Assembly (NCBI GenBank): GCA_031366885.1
Contig: JANLPB010000179.1
Span: forward strand, 1 to 18,834
DNA: 18,834 bases
Reading direction: 5' to 3'
Source of the DNA: UBA668 sp031366885
GTDB taxonomy: Bacteria > Actinomycetota > Acidimicrobiia > Acidimicrobiales > Ilumatobacteraceae
Below, piece after piece: positions 6,091 to 13,429 of this stretch; within the stretch, counting starts at the first letter, position 1; the number at the start of each line of letters is the position of its first letter. Both the position numbers and the translations under genes were made by a program. Under the pieces are notes generated by a model. That model had not been told where the DNA came from. It did no database searches and saw nothing but the letters and a program-made list of their open reading frames with translations.

Positions 6091-6453
6091 TCAGGCGGAC
6101 GTATCGGGGACCAGGCGGCCAGCTTCGATGGCGACCATGGGATTGCGGTTTTCGTCACCGGGCACGCCCAGCGACTCGCGGAACAGGGTGATGGCGTGCA
6201 TTGTGCCAGCCTCGTGCAGGCCAGCATTCATGATGCGGTTGACCGACGGGCTGAGGTCGCCGAACTCCATGCGAATCGCGTGTGCAACGGCTTCGCTGGG
6301 GGTGTGGTCCTCGGCGAGCACCGAGTTCGGCTTGACGCCGCGCTTGGTGGCGGCCTTGCGCGGCTTGGCGGGGGCCTTCACCGGAGCTGCCTTGGCGACG
6401 ACTGGCTGATCATCGGCGACGGTGTCGGCGGCGGGCTTCTTCGTGGTGGGCAT
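6091..6453 (-). CDS. Unrecognised protein with a Lys/Ala/Pro-rich N-terminal tail
   Basis: A 120-residue protein. Residues 1-45 are low-complexity Lys/Ala/Pro (for example AKAAPVKAPAKPRKAATKR), like the disordered basic tails of actinobacterial HU or histone H1-like proteins. The rest (NSVLAEDHTPSEAVAHAIRM, then FGDLSPSVNRIMNAGLHEAG) is probably a small helical domain that I do not recognise and that does not show the HU fold. I chose the ATG at 6453 because it has an AAGGA-type site upstream; the in-frame ATG at 6513 lacks this. Its neighbour 22 bases downstream is another small Lys-rich gene. A nucleic-acid-binding role is plausible from charge only. Confidence 0.6.
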   Translation of the reverse strand: MPTTKKPAADTVADDQPVVAKAAPVKAPAKPRKAATKRGVKPNSVLAEDHTPSEAVAHAIRMEFGDLSPSVNRIMNAGLHEAGTMHAITLFRESLGVPGDENRNPMVAIEAGRLVPDTSA

Positions 6454-6528
6454 AGGTTTTCCTTCGCGGCAAGAGGGCTTGCGACCCCTGGCGGACGTCG
6501 TAAAGACCGGCATGAGACGTGTGGGAGT

Positions 6529-7194
6529 CTACCGCCGTTCCTGAACGTCCAGATCGAGCACGTGAAGGGCCATTTGGCGAGCGTCGTCAGTGCCGCTGAC
6601 TTCGGCCACAAGGCCCGGTGAAGGGTGCCGTCGGGAGCGCGCGAGTGACGCGGCATCCGTGGTGATCGTGACATCGGCCTCGCCTTCGGGCCCGGTCACG
6701 ACCGAGGTGGTTCCTTTGAGCACGACGTCGGCAGCGTCGGTGTGTCCGGTGGCGGTGTGCAGCACCAGACGGACACGGAGGTCAGCGCTGACGCGCTTGC
6801 GCCACGGCAGCAGCAGCGAGTGCGCCGCCCGGGCTGCGCTGAAGGCCGTCGAAGGCTCCCCCTCGAGACGCTGGACACCGAATCGCGCCATCGCCCGCAG
6901 CACGGGCGTGATGGTGCGCCCCTCCTGGGTCAGTCGGTAGACCGTGCGGGCCGCTGGGGGCGGAAGATCGACCGTGTCCACCAGCCCGGCGGACTGCAAT
7001 GCGCGTAGGCGCTCGGTGAGCAGATTTGGGGCCAGCCCCGGCAGCGCCCTGCGCAGATCGGTGAAGCGCTGATCGGCAATGAGCAGCTCGCGACAGATCA
7101 GGAGCACCCACCGATCACCCACCACATCAAGCCCAGCCGCGATAGGGCACCACTGACCGTACGTGCGCTCAGGTTTCGTGTCGTGCGTTGCCAT
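6529..7194 (-). CDS. HxlR-type regulator with C-terminal SCP2-like domain
   Basis: A 221-residue protein with two parts. Residues 10-108 are an HxlR winged-helix domain with the conserved Cys16 (WCPIAAGLDVVGDRWVLLI), the recognition region RFTDLRRALPGLAPNLLTER and the wing YRLTQEGRTI. Residues 125-215 (LRVRLVLHTATGHTDAADVV, then DVTITTDAASLARS) look like an SCP2/sterol-carrier-like lipid-binding domain, a known companion of HxlR domains in actinobacteria. The second domain probably senses a hydrophobic ligand. The gene is divergent from the DHA2 exporter at 7269 with 74 bases between starts, the usual layout of a local repressor and its transporter target. Confidence 0.87.
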   Translation of the reverse strand: MATHDTKPERTYGQWCPIAAGLDVVGDRWVLLICRELLIADQRFTDLRRALPGLAPNLLTERLRALQSAGLVDTVDLPPPAARTVYRLTQEGRTITPVLRAMARFGVQRLEGEPSTAFSAARAAHSLLLPWRKRVSADLRVRLVLHTATGHTDAADVVLKGTTSVVTGPEGEADVTITTDAASLARSRRHPSPGLVAEVSGTDDARQMALHVLDLDVQERR

Positions 7195-7215
7195 TGCGAC
7201 TCCAGTTTAGTTTTT

Positions 7216-7233
7216 ATATCAGATAGTTGATAT
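7216..7233. promoter_or_regulatory. Palindrome in the regulator-exporter divergent promoter
   Basis: ATATCA, six bases, TGATAT is a perfect inverted repeat in an AT-rich island (about 7206-7236) inside otherwise GC-rich DNA, exactly between the HxlR regulator and the MFS exporter. It is a good candidate operator for the regulator. A second inverted pair, ACTCCA at 7237-7242 and TGGAGT at 7255-7260, flanks the exporter leader; a further ACTCCA lies at 7199-7204. Confidence 0.55.
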
Positions 7234-7268
7234 TGTACTCCAACAACGTCTGAGTGGAGTGAGGTCTG

Positions 7269-8690
7269 ATGGAAGCCGTGCAGCGCGTTCGAAGCCCATG
7301 GGTGGTGCTGGTTGCCACCAGCCTTGCCGTATTCGCAGTTTTTCTCGATACGACGATCCTGTTCGTGGCATTTCCAGCGATACGAGCCGACTTCTCAGAC
7401 GTCAGTGCGTCGTCCCTGTCGTGGGTGCTCAACGCTTACACGATCGTGTTCGCAGCGTTGCTGATTCCCGCTGGTCGCCTGGCCGACAGAGTGGGGCGGC
7501 GGCGTACCTTCCTGGTCGCCGTGGTCATCTTCACGGTGGCGTCGATGCTGTGTGGCATCGCCCCGTCGCCTGCGCTCCTGGTCCTCGCTCGAATCGTCCA
7601 GGCCGCTGGCGCCGCCGCTCTGGTACCCGCGTCGCTGGCGCTGGTACTGCAGAGCTTTCCCCGTGAAAAGGTGCCCGTCGCAGTCGCGATATGGGGCGCG
7701 ATTGCAGCCGTCGCGGGGGCAGCCGGGCCGACCTTGGGCGCGTTGGTGGTCGAGCACTTCGGGTGGCGATGGGCGTTCTACATCAACCTTCCGGTGGGCA
7801 TCGTCAGCTTCCTGATTGGCCGGCGGGTGCTTCCCGAATGGCGCGAGGCCAACCCCGGCCGCCTGCCAGACCCGTGGGGTGTAGTGCTGCTGGCAGGCGG
7901 GTTGGCCCTCGCGGCGTTCGCCATCGTGCAGACCGACGAGTGGGGCTGGCTCGACGCACGCTTCGGCGCGTGCATGTTGTTGTCGGCTGTGCTGATTGCT
8001 GTGTTCGTGTGGCGGTGCAGCGCTGTGGCGCACCCGGTGCTGGACCTTGCACTCTTCGAATCGAAATCATTTCGCTGGGCGAACGGAGGGCTGCTGGTGT
8101 TCTCCGTCGGCTTCAACGCGATGTTCTTGGGCAACGTGCTCTTCCTCACGCAGGTGTGGGGCTACACCGTGCTCCGGGCAGGCATGGCAATCGCGGTCGG
8201 GCCGCTGATCGTGGCTGCAACAGCTCCGCTGTTTGGCCGCCTCGCCGGCCGCATCGGTCAGCGTCCGCTGCTCATCCCTGGCGGGTTGGTGTGGGCGATG
8301 GGAGGCATGTGGCTGATCGTCCGTGCGACCACGGCGCCCGACTACCTCGGCGTGTACCTTCCCGCGGTGTGCATGACTGGCATCGGCGTTGCGCTGTGCC
8401 TGCCTCAGCTGTCGTCCGCCGCCGTGCAGGGCCTGCCGTCGGCTCAGTTCGGTGCCGGTTCCGCTGTCACGCAAGCCGTCCGCAACTTGGGCGCGACTCT
8501 TGGGGTCGCGCTGGTGCTGGCCTTCACCGCCGGGATCACGCCGGCGACCGCACTCGACTCGTTCCACACGGTCTGGTTCTTGCTCGTCGCCTCCGGCGTC
8601 ACCGTCACCGTGATCGCCACGCGCCTGCCCCGCCGCATCGCTGGCCAGACGAGCGCCGCGGCGACGACTTCGTCGCTGGCAAAGGCCTGA
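7269..8690 (+). CDS. MFS drug-exporter-like transporter, DHA2 (14-TM) family
   Basis: A 473-residue inner-membrane transporter with hydrophobic segments throughout and a length that fits 14 transmembrane helices. DHA2 signatures are visible: FLDTTILFVAFPAIRADF (residues 25-42, motif D1), GRLADRVGRRR (69-79, motif A in the loop between helices 2 and 3), GAAGPTLGAL (150-159, motif C, the antiporter motif) and FGWRWAFYINLPVGI (164-178). This family exports drugs, dyes and small metabolites using the proton gradient. The start is the ATG at 7269 with a GTGAGG-type site upstream. Its divergent HxlR-SCP2 neighbour and the palindrome between them suggest induction by a hydrophobic compound, perhaps a pathway substrate or intermediate. 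Confidence 0.92.
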   Translation: MEAVQRVRSPWVVLVATSLAVFAVFLDTTILFVAFPAIRADFSDVSASSLSWVLNAYTIVFAALLIPAGRLADRVGRRRTFLVAVVIFTVASMLCGIAPSPALLVLARIVQAAGAAALVPASLALVLQSFPREKVPVAVAIWGAIAAVAGAAGPTLGALVVEHFGWRWAFYINLPVGIVSFLIGRRVLPEWREANPGRLPDPWGVVLLAGGLALAAFAIVQTDEWGWLDARFGACMLLSAVLIAVFVWRCSAVAHPVLDLALFESKSFRWANGGLLVFSVGFNAMFLGNVLFLTQVWGYTVLRAGMAIAVGPLIVAATAPLFGRLAGRIGQRPLLIPGGLVWAMGGMWLIVRATTAPDYLGVYLPAVCMTGIGVALCLPQLSSAAVQGLPSAQFGAGSAVTQAVRNLGATLGVALVLAFTAGITPATALDSFHTVWFLLVASGVTVTVIATRLPRRIAGQTSAAATTSSLAKA

Positions 8691-8732
8691 CACCTCGCCA
8701 CCTGTCGCGGTCGGTTGAGAATTTGCGGACGG

Positions 8733-10010
8733 CTAATACTGGCGGTCGGCGAGCGAGACGCCGTCGGCCAAGGCCGCGAGGGCGAAGCCAGCAGTGCGTC
8801 GGTAGCCGTCAGTGACGTCGCGAATTTCATCGTCGCTGATCACGTCGCCGATGCGCGCGAAGCCGTCTGGCGCGCGCTGTTCGACCAGTTGCATCGGCAG
8901 TTCGGGACCGAGCCCGCGATTGGCCAGCACGATGGCGCCAGTTGCCGGCCGGCGAAGTTCGTCGTAGATGGCCAGAGCCTGCACCGTGTCGTCGGGGTGA
9001 CAGCGCAGGCAACCGGTGAGCACACGTGCATCGAGGATGGCCTGCGACGCACCATTCGAGCCGATGGGATACATCGGATGGGCAGCGTCGCCCAGCAGCG
9101 TGGTGCGACCGAACGACCATCGATCGACCGGATCGCGATCGACCATCGGAAAGCGATAGGTGCCCGACGATGAGCGGATCAGCGCCGGCACGTCCAACCA
9201 CGGGAACTGCCAGCCTTCGAACTCGCCGATGAAGTCGTCGAGATGGCCCGGCTGGTTCCAGTCCTCTCGCTCGGCCAGAACCTGGCCGTCGGTGCGCAGC
9301 TCGGCGATGAAGTTGAACAACTGCTGGCCGTCGGGCAGGTCGGCGACTGGATAGCCGACAAACTTCTGCTGCGGGTGGCCGGCCCACACCATCGTGCGAC
9401 CGTCGAGCACCGGTGGTGCCGTCGTCACGCCACGCCAGAGAAATGCTCCGTTCCAGCGCGGCATGCCCTCGCTTGGGTACCGCAGCGCTCGCGCAGCGGA
9501 GTGGATACCGTCGGCGGCGATCAGCAGCGGGCCGGTGACCGACTGCACGGTGGCGCCGCCCCGGCTGGCAGCGAAATGGGCGGTGACTGTGGTGGGGCCT
9601 TCATCGATGCCAACGAGGTGGCGGCCAGTATGGATTCGATGGTGACCTAACAACGCGACGGCAGCCTCGAGAAGGAGTCGCTGCAGCGTGCCGCGGTGGA
9701 TGGAGAGCTGCGGCCACGCATAACCCGCTGCCACCCCGCGCGGCTCGCTCCAGATCTGCTCGCCCCTCTTGGTGAAATAGGCGAGCGTCGTGGGTTGAAC
9801 TGCCTGCGCAGCCAGCGCTGGCAGCAGGCCGAGTGCGTCGAGTTCGCGAACGGCATGGGGCAGCAAGTTGATGCCAACGCCGAGTGCCTTGATCTCGTTG
9901 GTGGACTCGTACACCTCGACGTCGTGCCCTGCTTGATGCAGGCTGAGCGCGGCGGTCAGACCACCGATTCCGCCACCGACCACGATGATTGAAGTGGCCG
10001 GCTCTCTCAC
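8733..10010 (-). CDS. FAD-dependent monooxygenase, PhzS/salicylate-hydroxylase type
   Basis: A 425-residue single-component flavin hydroxylase (group A). Residues 8-35 form the FAD Rossmann motif (IIVVGGGIGGLTAAL, ending in VYES). Residues 166-171 (ADGIHS) are the conserved DG motif, and GRTTLLGDAAHPMYPIGSNG (301-320) is the second FAD ribose-binding motif with the GD and the substrate-side Pro. The GSNGASQAI variant is typical of PhzS-like enzymes, which use NAD(P)H and O2 to hydroxylate aromatic rings. The GTG start follows the DUF3237 stop by two bases, showing translational coupling. It is the last gene of the cupin-DUF3237-monooxygenase operon and convergent with the exporter. Confidence 0.92.
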   Translation of the reverse strand: MREPATSIIVVGGGIGGLTAALSLHQAGHDVEVYESTNEIKALGVGINLLPHAVRELDALGLLPALAAQAVQPTTLAYFTKRGEQIWSEPRGVAAGYAWPQLSIHRGTLQRLLLEAAVALLGHHRIHTGRHLVGIDEGPTTVTAHFAASRGGATVQSVTGPLLIAADGIHSAARALRYPSEGMPRWNGAFLWRGVTTAPPVLDGRTMVWAGHPQQKFVGYPVADLPDGQQLFNFIAELRTDGQVLAEREDWNQPGHLDDFIGEFEGWQFPWLDVPALIRSSSGTYRFPMVDRDPVDRWSFGRTTLLGDAAHPMYPIGSNGASQAILDARVLTGCLRCHPDDTVQALAIYDELRRPATGAIVLANRGLGPELPMQLVEQRAPDGFARIGDVISDDEIRDVTDGYRRTAGFALAALADGVSLADRQY

Positions 10011-10012
10011 CG

Positions 10013-10465
10013 CTACATCACTTCGTGGACGTGGATGGCGACGTCGCCGATGCGGCGTTCACCGGTAGAGACCGCAATCAGCCCGTTCAACCGAGCCCAC
10101 CGCGCGGCGGACGTGTGGAGCCGAATATGGGTGCGGAAGTAGTACTCATCCGGACTCACGGCCTGGCCTGCGGCGAGCCGTGCCGCAACCTCAGACGAGG
10201 CAATTCGCAGCCCGTCCGACCTGACCTCGATGGGCTCGCCCGCTTCAGTCAGGAGCAGGTAGTGCGCACTGATCTCAATTGCTCCGTCAGCGCGAACTGT
10301 TTGCCAGTCCACTCCGCCGGGAGCGACGGTTCCGCGTAGCTCGCCCGCGCCGGTGAACGTGCCGTCGCGAAATCGCATGAGGCGCCGCTCGCCCATCGGG
10401 AGCTCGCCCAGCAGCGCCGGCGGTTCCAGCTGAATCGCAATGGTGAGGAGGTGACGCAGTTCCAT
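10013..10465 (-). CDS. DUF3237 family protein
   Basis: A 150-residue protein spanning the whole DUF3237 family: an N-terminal strand (ELRHLLTIAIQLEPPALLGE), the central G-x-F-x-G-x-x-L-x-G-x-V-x-PGG-x-DW pattern (residues 36-54), then ADGAIEISAHYLLLTE and a C-terminal ARLNGLIAVSTGERRI. Members are small beta-barrel-like proteins of uncertain activity, often beside oxidoreductases in catabolic clusters. It lies 16 bases after the cupin gene and 2 bases before the FAD monooxygenase gene, so it probably serves the same pathway, perhaps binding or processing the hydroxylated product; that is inference. Confidence 0.88.
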   Translation of the reverse strand: MELRHLLTIAIQLEPPALLGELPMGERRLMRFRDGTFTGAGELRGTVAPGGVDWQTVRADGAIEISAHYLLLTEAGEPIEVRSDGLRIASSEVAARLAAGQAVSPDEYYFRTHIRLHTSAARWARLNGLIAVSTGERRIGDVAIHVHEVM

Positions 10466-10481
10466 TGATCGGTGAGCCCGA

Positions 10482-10844
10482 CTACGGGCGGTAGACGACG
10501 AAGACCTTGCGCAGCGTCTCGTGAACGGTCCACGTTCCCTGCCAGCCCAGTTCGAAGACTGCGCTTGACCCGGCCGTCAGCTCGACGCCTTCCTCGCCGT
10601 CGCGAGCGACAGTCATCCGGCCCGAGAGCACATGGATGATTTCGCCGCGAGTCGTGAACTCCCAGCGCGATGCGCCCGGCTCGCACTCCCAGGTGCCCGA
10701 CACGATCTTGTCGTCGGCGCTGGTGAAGAACACCTGGCTGCGGGTGGTGATGTCGCCCGTGAGCGGCTCAGCCGAGGGCTGGCCGAGCGGCTTCTCGGCG
10801 AGGTCGGCTGCAGGGATTTCGCCAGCTCTGTAGGTGATCGTCAC
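10482..10844 (-). CDS. Single-domain cupin (DUF861/Cupin_3-like)
   Basis: A 120-residue protein with one cupin barrel. The second half reads GTWECEPGASRWEFTTRGEI, then HVLSGRMTVARDGEEGVELT, then GSSAVFELGWQGTWTVHETL. The Cupin_3 pattern W-E-x-x-PG, then E, then LSG is clear, but classical metal-binding His residues are sparse, as in many Cupin_3 proteins that do not need a metal. I chose the GTG at 10844: AAGGA lies 7 bases upstream and the conserved region begins soon after; the longer frame to 10994 would run through the divergent promoter. It is the first gene of the minus-strand operon with DUF3237 and the FAD monooxygenase. Confidence 0.83.
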   Translation of the reverse strand: MTITYRAGEIPAADLAEKPLGQPSAEPLTGDITTRSQVFFTSADDKIVSGTWECEPGASRWEFTTRGEIIHVLSGRMTVARDGEEGVELTAGSSAVFELGWQGTWTVHETLRKVFVVYRP

Positions 10845-10963
10845 GGTGTCGTCCTTGTTGGGGAGGTGGGATGATGGGCACTGCGACCATACCCGGTTGC
10901 CCCGAAGTGCTCGGCACGGCACAGCGGAATCGGTATCCAGCGTCCGCTGCGCGACGTCGTTGT

Positions 10964-10989
10964 AGCGACGAATCATTCGATCCGTCGCT
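10964..10989. promoter_or_regulatory. Nested inverted repeat in the divergent region upstream of 11008
   Basis: AGCGAC (10964-10969) and GTCGCT (10984-10989) are inverted, and CGAAT-C-ATTCG (10969-10979) is nested inside. The element ends 6 bases before the ribosome binding site of the gene at 11008, so it could be an operator or a leader hairpin. Nothing else in 10845-11007 stands out. Confidence 0.35.
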
Positions 10990-10995
10990 CGCAAC

Positions 10996-11001
10996 GAAGG
11001 A
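10996..11001 (+). promoter_or_regulatory. Ribosome binding site fixing the 11008 start
   Basis: AAGGAG ends 6 bases before the ATG at 11008. The in-frame GTG at 11002 directly abuts the site and cannot be the start. Confidence 0.75.
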
Positions 11002-11007
11002 GTGACT

Positions 11008-11448
11008 ATGTGGGACCCCGAGAACTTTCCTGGTGCCGATCACGTGCCGTGGCAGCTGTTGATCCGCGCCCGATACCAATACGAAGTCGATGCGGTGATC
11101 GCGTCGGTGATCCTGCGTAATGCGGTGGCGCTCGGCAACGACGCCATGGCGAAGGAGCTGGGCGCCGCCGCCTCCAAGGCGGTCGCGCTGAGCCGCGAGG
11201 AGAACGGGCGCAAGAAGGTCGCCAAGGGAGGCGCGGCGTACTCGGTCGTCGCCGAATTCGATGACTGGTGCGGGACCCGTTGGCCAAGGTGGCCATGGCC
11301 GGGGCCGCGACCGCGGGGCGAGGAGGTCGACCCGATTATGGTCGTCTTCGCCGATCGAGCGCTCGACGCGCTGGCTGCGATCGCAAGTCCGCAGTTGCGC
11401 GAGGGGTTGGCGCCGACGCTGGAAAATATTGCGGCGAGCCGGTTCTGA
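11008..11448 (+). CDS. Unrecognised protein with a Trp/Pro-rich segment
   Basis: A 146-residue protein with a strong ribosome binding site. I do not recognise the family. Residues 20-82 are probably helical (long Ala-rich stretch AVIASVILRNAVALGNDAMA, then a basic patch ENGRKKVAKG). Residues 84-101 (FDDWCGTRWPRWPWPGPR) contain four Trp, five Pro and one Cys, and end the helical region abruptly. The C-terminal part from about 107 is again helical (MVVFADRALDALAAIASPQL). I considered a frameshift at the Trp/Pro stretch but the frame stays open and helical afterwards, so it appears intact. No signal peptide. It is divergent from the cupin operon and convergent with the LLM oxidoreductase gene. 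Confidence 0.7.
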   Translation: MWDPENFPGADHVPWQLLIRARYQYEVDAVIASVILRNAVALGNDAMAKELGAAASKAVALSREENGRKKVAKGGAAYSVVAEFDDWCGTRWPRWPWPGPRPRGEEVDPIMVVFADRALDALAAIASPQLREGLAPTLENIAASRF

Positions 11449-11461
11449 TGAACCGCCTTTT
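11440..11461 (+). terminator. Intrinsic-terminator-like hairpin across the stop codon
   Basis: CGGTTC (11440-11445), loop TGAT, GAACCG (11450-11455) is a perfect 6-bp hairpin followed by CCTTTT (11456-11461). The loop holds the TGA stop of the gene ending at 11448. It overlaps an alternative stem, ACCGC (11452-11456) with GCGGT (11464-11468). It lies between convergent genes, where termination is expected. Confidence 0.5.
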
Positions 11462-12356
11462 ACGCGGTCGCACCTGGCGCTGAGCCGCGCAGCGGTCGAA
11501 TGACCTGCTCGACGAAGCGATGGATCGGTTCGGTGTCTCGGGGGTTGCCGAAGTCCATCACAAAGTGCTGCACGCCCAGATCGGCAAGGTGTCCCAGTTC
11601 GTCGACGAGTGCTGCACTGTCGGCGTCGCTTTCCGGCAGGGGACGTTCCACCGTGGTGCTGAACTCGATGTCGTCCGGCGTGCGACCGGCGGCATCGGCT
11701 GCGGCCCTGATGATTCTCACCTTGCGGTTCCAGTCGTCATCGCCCCGAAAGAAGCCGTTCCACATATCGGCCAGTCGGCCCACCATTGGCAGACCGACCT
11801 TCTCGCCTGATGCGCCGATGCAGATGCGTGGCACCGGATTGGGAAGCGGCGGGGCCGAGGCCCCGTCGATGCGAAAGTGGGCACCCGCGAACGACGGCTC
11901 GTCTTGGGTCCACATCAACCGGCAGATGGTGACCATCTCTTCCAGCTGTGCGAACCGGACCGACGGCTTGGGAAAGTCGTAGCCGTAGGCCGCGTACTCG
12001 TCTTCGCGCCAACCGGCGCCGACGCCGAGAATGAACCGCCCGCCGGACAACACCTGCAGCGTTGCAGCCATCTTCGCCGTCAGCGCGGGTGGCCGGTAGC
12101 CGTGGCCTAGCACGTGGTGGCACAGTTGCACGTCCGGGTGGCGCGCTGCCAGCCAGGTGAGTGTGGTCCACGCCTCCAGGAACGGGTCGGTCTTCGCGTC
12201 GAAGCCATAGAAGTGGTCGGCGATCCACAACGAGTCGAAGTGGGGCAGCGCGGTGGGCAAGATGTGCTGGTCCTGCCACGCGGCGATGGGCTGGTAGTCG
12301 CTCCACCTGTTGCCGATGACGGGGGAGAGCCACCCGAACTTCAGGTCGCGACTCAT
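11460..12356 (-). CDS. LLM-class (F420-dependent type) flavin oxidoreductase
   Basis: A 298-residue luciferase-like TIM-barrel protein. Family marks are FGWLSPVIGNRWSD at the N-terminus, SLWIADHFYG (residues 42-51), the segment ALTAKMAATLQVLSGGRFIL and the signature GVGAGWREDEYAAYG (111-125), then RFAQLEEMVTICRLMW and the PRICIGASGEKVGLPMVGRL cofactor region. This layout is that of F420-dependent members common in actinobacteria, which transfer hydride to or from small organic substrates; true FMN monooxygenases of the same fold cannot be fully excluded. Its ATG overlaps the stop of the upstream SRPBCC gene by four bases (ATGA), so the two are translationally coupled. Confidence 0.9.
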   Translation of the reverse strand: MSRDLKFGWLSPVIGNRWSDYQPIAAWQDQHILPTALPHFDSLWIADHFYGFDAKTDPFLEAWTTLTWLAARHPDVQLCHHVLGHGYRPPALTAKMAATLQVLSGGRFILGVGAGWREDEYAAYGYDFPKPSVRFAQLEEMVTICRLMWTQDEPSFAGAHFRIDGASAPPLPNPVPRICIGASGEKVGLPMVGRLADMWNGFFRGDDDWNRKVRIIRAAADAAGRTPDDIEFSTTVERPLPESDADSAALVDELGHLADLGVQHFVMDFGNPRDTEPIHRFVEQVIRPLRGSAPGATA

Positions 12357-12808
12357 GTCTGCTCCAACGTGCTCTTCACACGTGCCAGCGTGCCGTTCAT
12401 GCCCTTCGTCATCGCCTTCGGACGAAACAGAATTCGGTTGTAGACGAACCCGGAGAGGCCCTTGGGTACGTAGTCGAACGATTCGGTGACCGTCGTCCGA
12501 TTGGCATCGACCGCCTTGAACTCGTAGCGCCACGTGGTGTACCCCTCGGCAACAAACTCGAAGACTCTGCCCGCATCGCACGCCGTCACCTCGGAGGTGG
12601 TGGTCCATTTCTTGACGGTGCGTCCTGCGACTTTGGCGATGTTGTCGCCCTCGAACTTGGCGCCGACCGCGGGCCCGGTTGCACCGCCGACCCAGCGGCC
12701 AGCGATGCACTCCGGACTCCAGTCACCCATGCGCGTGACGTCGGCAATTGCGGCCCACACCACTTCGGCTGGACGGTTGATACTGATCTGTGCGGAACCT
12801 GAGCTCAT
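12353..12808 (-). CDS. SRPBCC (START-like/polyketide cyclase) family protein
   Basis: A 151-residue helix-grip protein. It begins with the standard SRPBCC opening: a strand (AQISINRPAEVVWAAIADVT) leading to MGDWSPE, then alternating strands (GAKFEGDNI, TTTSEVTACDAGRVFEFVAE, TTWRYEFKAVDANRTTVTES) and a long C-terminal helix. The family binds hydrophobic ligands in a deep pocket and includes polyketide cyclases and lipid carriers; which ligand is used here is unknown. The start at 12808 (ATG) matches the beginning of the fold. It is coupled by a four-base overlap to the LLM oxidoreductase gene and lies 18 bases after an unrecognised gene, all on the minus strand. Confidence 0.88.
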   Translation of the reverse strand: MSSGSAQISINRPAEVVWAAIADVTRMGDWSPECIAGRWVGGATGPAVGAKFEGDNIAKVAGRTVKKWTTTSEVTACDAGRVFEFVAEGYTTWRYEFKAVDANRTTVTESFDYVPKGLSGFVYNRILFRPKAMTKGMNGTLARVKSTLEQT

Positions 12809-12826
12809 GCCCGCAGCGTACGGCTG

Positions 12827-13306
12827 TCAGCCGACGTGAGCGAACCCTGGTGCGGTGAGCACCGGTGCCTGGAGGTGCCCAGCGAGGAGCTCGGTGAGGC
12901 CCGGCTCCAGCCGGTCGACCGACGACGGCAGCAGGACGCGTCGCACCGTCTCGACCGCAGCGACATCGGCAATTTCGACGGCAGCGCTGGGGCCGCTGGC
13001 CGTCATTGCCAACAGGTGCTCGGGCGCACGCTCGACGCGCTCGACTACTTGTTCGAGATAGCGCCAGCCGGCAGTGGACATGTCGATGTCTTCGGCGCGA
13101 GCGAAGTCGCGAAGCGAGCGTGAGGCGGGACCGCTGAGCAGTACCAGCAACGTGACGTGCTCGTCGTGTGCCTCGAGCAGTGTGAGGGCATTTTCGCCGT
13201 CAGGCGACGTTGGGTCGAGCAGCACCAGTGTGGTGTGCAGCGCCGTGGGGGTGAGTGCATTCATCGGGAGTGCAGTCTGGGGAGTGGTTTGTCTGTGAAA
13301 CCTCAT
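12827..13306 (-). CDS. Unrecognised alpha/beta protein
   Basis: A protein of about 159 residues that I cannot assign. The core alternates strands and helices: HTTLVLLDPTSPDGENALTL, then EHVTLLVLLSGPASRSLRDF, then a helix with YLEQVVERVERAPEHLLAMT and a C-terminal helix-loop (VDRLEPGLTELLAGHLQAPV). The repeated strand-helix pattern is Rossmann- or universal-stress-like, but no ATP-binding G-x2-G-x9-G motif is present. The start is uncertain: ATG 13306 has GAGAGG 11 bases upstream, slightly far; ATG 13264 has no clear site. It is followed 18 bases later by the SRPBCC gene and thus probably shares its transcript. Confidence 0.6.
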   Translation of the reverse strand: MRFHRQTTPQTALPMNALTPTALHTTLVLLDPTSPDGENALTLLEAHDEHVTLLVLLSGPASRSLRDFARAEDIDMSTAGWRYLEQVVERVERAPEHLLAMTASGPSAAVEIADVAAVETVRRVLLPSSVDRLEPGLTELLAGHLQAPVLTAPGFAHVG

Positions 13307-13429
13307 GATTGGGCCGTCCTCTCTTCGAGCGGTTACCTCCAGGGTACGGACCGAGGGTGTCGTGCAGATGAACGCACCATCACAACGGCGTAGTTTGTGC
13401 GTGGCAGGTGTCACCTCATGTGGCGGGCG

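Noticed and set aside
11260..11330. Possible frameshift in the gene at 11008
   Set aside because: The Trp/Pro-rich stretch is odd, but the frame continues into a sensible helical C-terminus and ends at a terminator-like hairpin; kept as intact, with a read check suggested.
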